A stretch of DNA of 64,000 nucleotides from Taudactylus pleione. Taxonomy: Eukaryota; Chordata; Amphibia; Anura; Myobatrachidae. The first letter of the stretch is position 1, and the number at the start of each line of letters is the position of its first letter. The notes beneath the pieces are model-generated. The model saw only the letters and a program-made list of their open reading frames with translations, ran no database searches and was not told where the DNA came from. Positions 63,276 to 64,000 of this stretch are shown in pieces. Made by a program: the position numbers and the translations under genes. Location of the stretch: contig JAUIMM010000200.1 in NCBI GenBank assembly GCA_031769625.1, forward strand, positions 49,746,001 through 49,810,000, in the 5' to 3' direction.

Positions 63276-63927
63276 TCCGGTCTTGACCGGTACGATTCCT
63301 GCCAGTTTAAGTGTATCCGGTCCCAATCCGGTTCTACCTATTCAGCCAAGTGAAGGTCCTCCGTCTCCTGGTTCCAAAAAGGACTTTGAGTTCTCACAGA
63401 CCAGTCTAAAGCCTACTGCAGTGAGCCCTTCACCTGATTCTCTACTAAGCAGTTCGGTGGATGATCGACTATCTGTTTATTTTGATGGAGAGTTGGATCA
63501 GTTTTGCGCCTTGGCACGTCAATATCTTACCGATGTGGATTCCGGACTGTTGCCTTCACTTACTCCTGCCAATGTGGTCAAATATTTCCTTTTGGCCTTT
63601 AGGGGCAAAGCTTTGAACTGGGCTAATCCACTCATAGAAACCAAGAATCCCATTTTAGAAGATCTCTCAGCTTTCACTGAAGCGGTACTGCAAAGGTTTG
63701 CTCCAAAAGCATCAAGATCAGCACAAGCTCCACTTCTGGTGCCGTTTCCAAGGGAAAAACATTTTTTGACTCTAGACTTGGATTCTGAATCTGATTATGA
63801 TCCTGTAGCTGACAAAGCACCTTTCCCTGGAGGTCCTATGTTTAGAAGGGCAGTTTTCTTTGAACCAGATATTCTGTCTCTTCCAGGTGGATCAAGACGT
63901 TCCCAAAAGGGCAAGAAGAATCGCTGA
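63262..63927 (+). CDS. Capsid-like gag segment
   Basis: The 221-residue frame has, at about residues 70-148, FDGELDQFCALARQYLTD, followed by a conserved-looking FRGKALNWANPLIE and FTEAVLQRF. This is the helical pattern of Ty3/gypsy capsid N-terminal domains, also found in domesticated gag genes. An acidic tail and a basic SRRSQKGKKNR end follow; there is no second zinc knuckle. The start is uncertain, because the frame before 63262 probably joins the repeat region through another shift. Protease and pol are not in the remaining 70 bases. Confidence 0.62.
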   Translation: MSGLNPVLTGTIPASLSVSGPNPVLPIQPSEGPPSPGSKKDFEFSQTSLKPTAVSPSPDSLLSSSVDDRLSVYFDGELDQFCALARQYLTDVDSGLLPSLTPANVVKYFLLAFRGKALNWANPLIETKNPILEDLSAFTEAVLQRFAPKASRSAQAPLLVPFPREKHFLTLDLDSESDYDPVADKAPFPGGPMFRRAVFFEPDILSLPGGSRRSQKGKKNR

Positions 63928-64000
63928 AAGCATTAATTGTGAATTTTTGACCATGTTTTCTGCCTGTGTTGGTATTCAGAGATCTATTCAAGTTTTTTTT

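Overview
The window reads as intergenic and intronic DNA from a large, transposon-rich vertebrate genome, most likely an anuran amphibian. That call is an inference from the repeat mix: DIRS-type tyrosine-recombinase retrotransposons, L2-type LINEs, a tRNA-derived SINE sharing the L2 tail, a Tc1-like transposon, hAT-like MITEs with 8-bp target duplications, a Ty3/gypsy-like LTR element, and dozens of palindromic MITEs. There is no prokaryotic gene organisation, no CRISPR array and no recognisable tRNA or rRNA gene. Nearly all long open frames belong to mobile elements.

Layout. 1-2.3 kb: a hairpin repeat and a complete but frame-broken Tc1-like element sitting in a TA microsatellite. 2.6-12 kb: MITEs, a GC-rich chain of about ten consecutive perfect hairpins (3208-3726), a hAT-like element with a perfect 8-bp duplication (9133-9707) and a 1.4-kb foldback (9733-11169). 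12.1-18.0 kb: first DIRS element on the minus strand (gag, RT/RNase H/Dam-like, tyrosine recombinase, inverted terminal repeats, internal complementary region), inserted inside a MITE. 18-35 kb: a 65-bp minisatellite, an LTR-like block, many copies of a MITE family ending in GATTCAATT, two SINEs, and an old minus-strand L2 split by younger insertions. 35.3-41.4 kb: second, diverged DIRS element, again on the minus strand.

41.7-42.9 kb holds the only sign of a host gene: a CpG-rich promoter with CRE, GC-box, YY1-like and NRF1-like motifs and, on the minus strand, a short first coding exon with a strong ATG and a splice donor. An in-frame candidate 3' exon with AATAAA lies about 0.8 kb downstream. 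The gene is not recognised.

43-59 kb: nested hAT-like MITEs with matching target duplications, a 27-bp minisatellite, L2 fragments, one fresh 5'-truncated L2 with an open RT frame (48379-49764), and three neighbouring GTCGACA-rich foldbacks. 60.6-64 kb: an LTR (TGTCAC...GTGACA) followed by a gag-like region of unusual order: zinc knuckle, then a long 10-residue repeat array, then a capsid-like segment. Its pol region would lie beyond the right edge.

The best leads are the hairpin-chain element, the splice-site-like motifs at matching positions on the ends and internal complementary regions of both DIRS copies, the unusual gag order, and the unannotated promoter and first exon.
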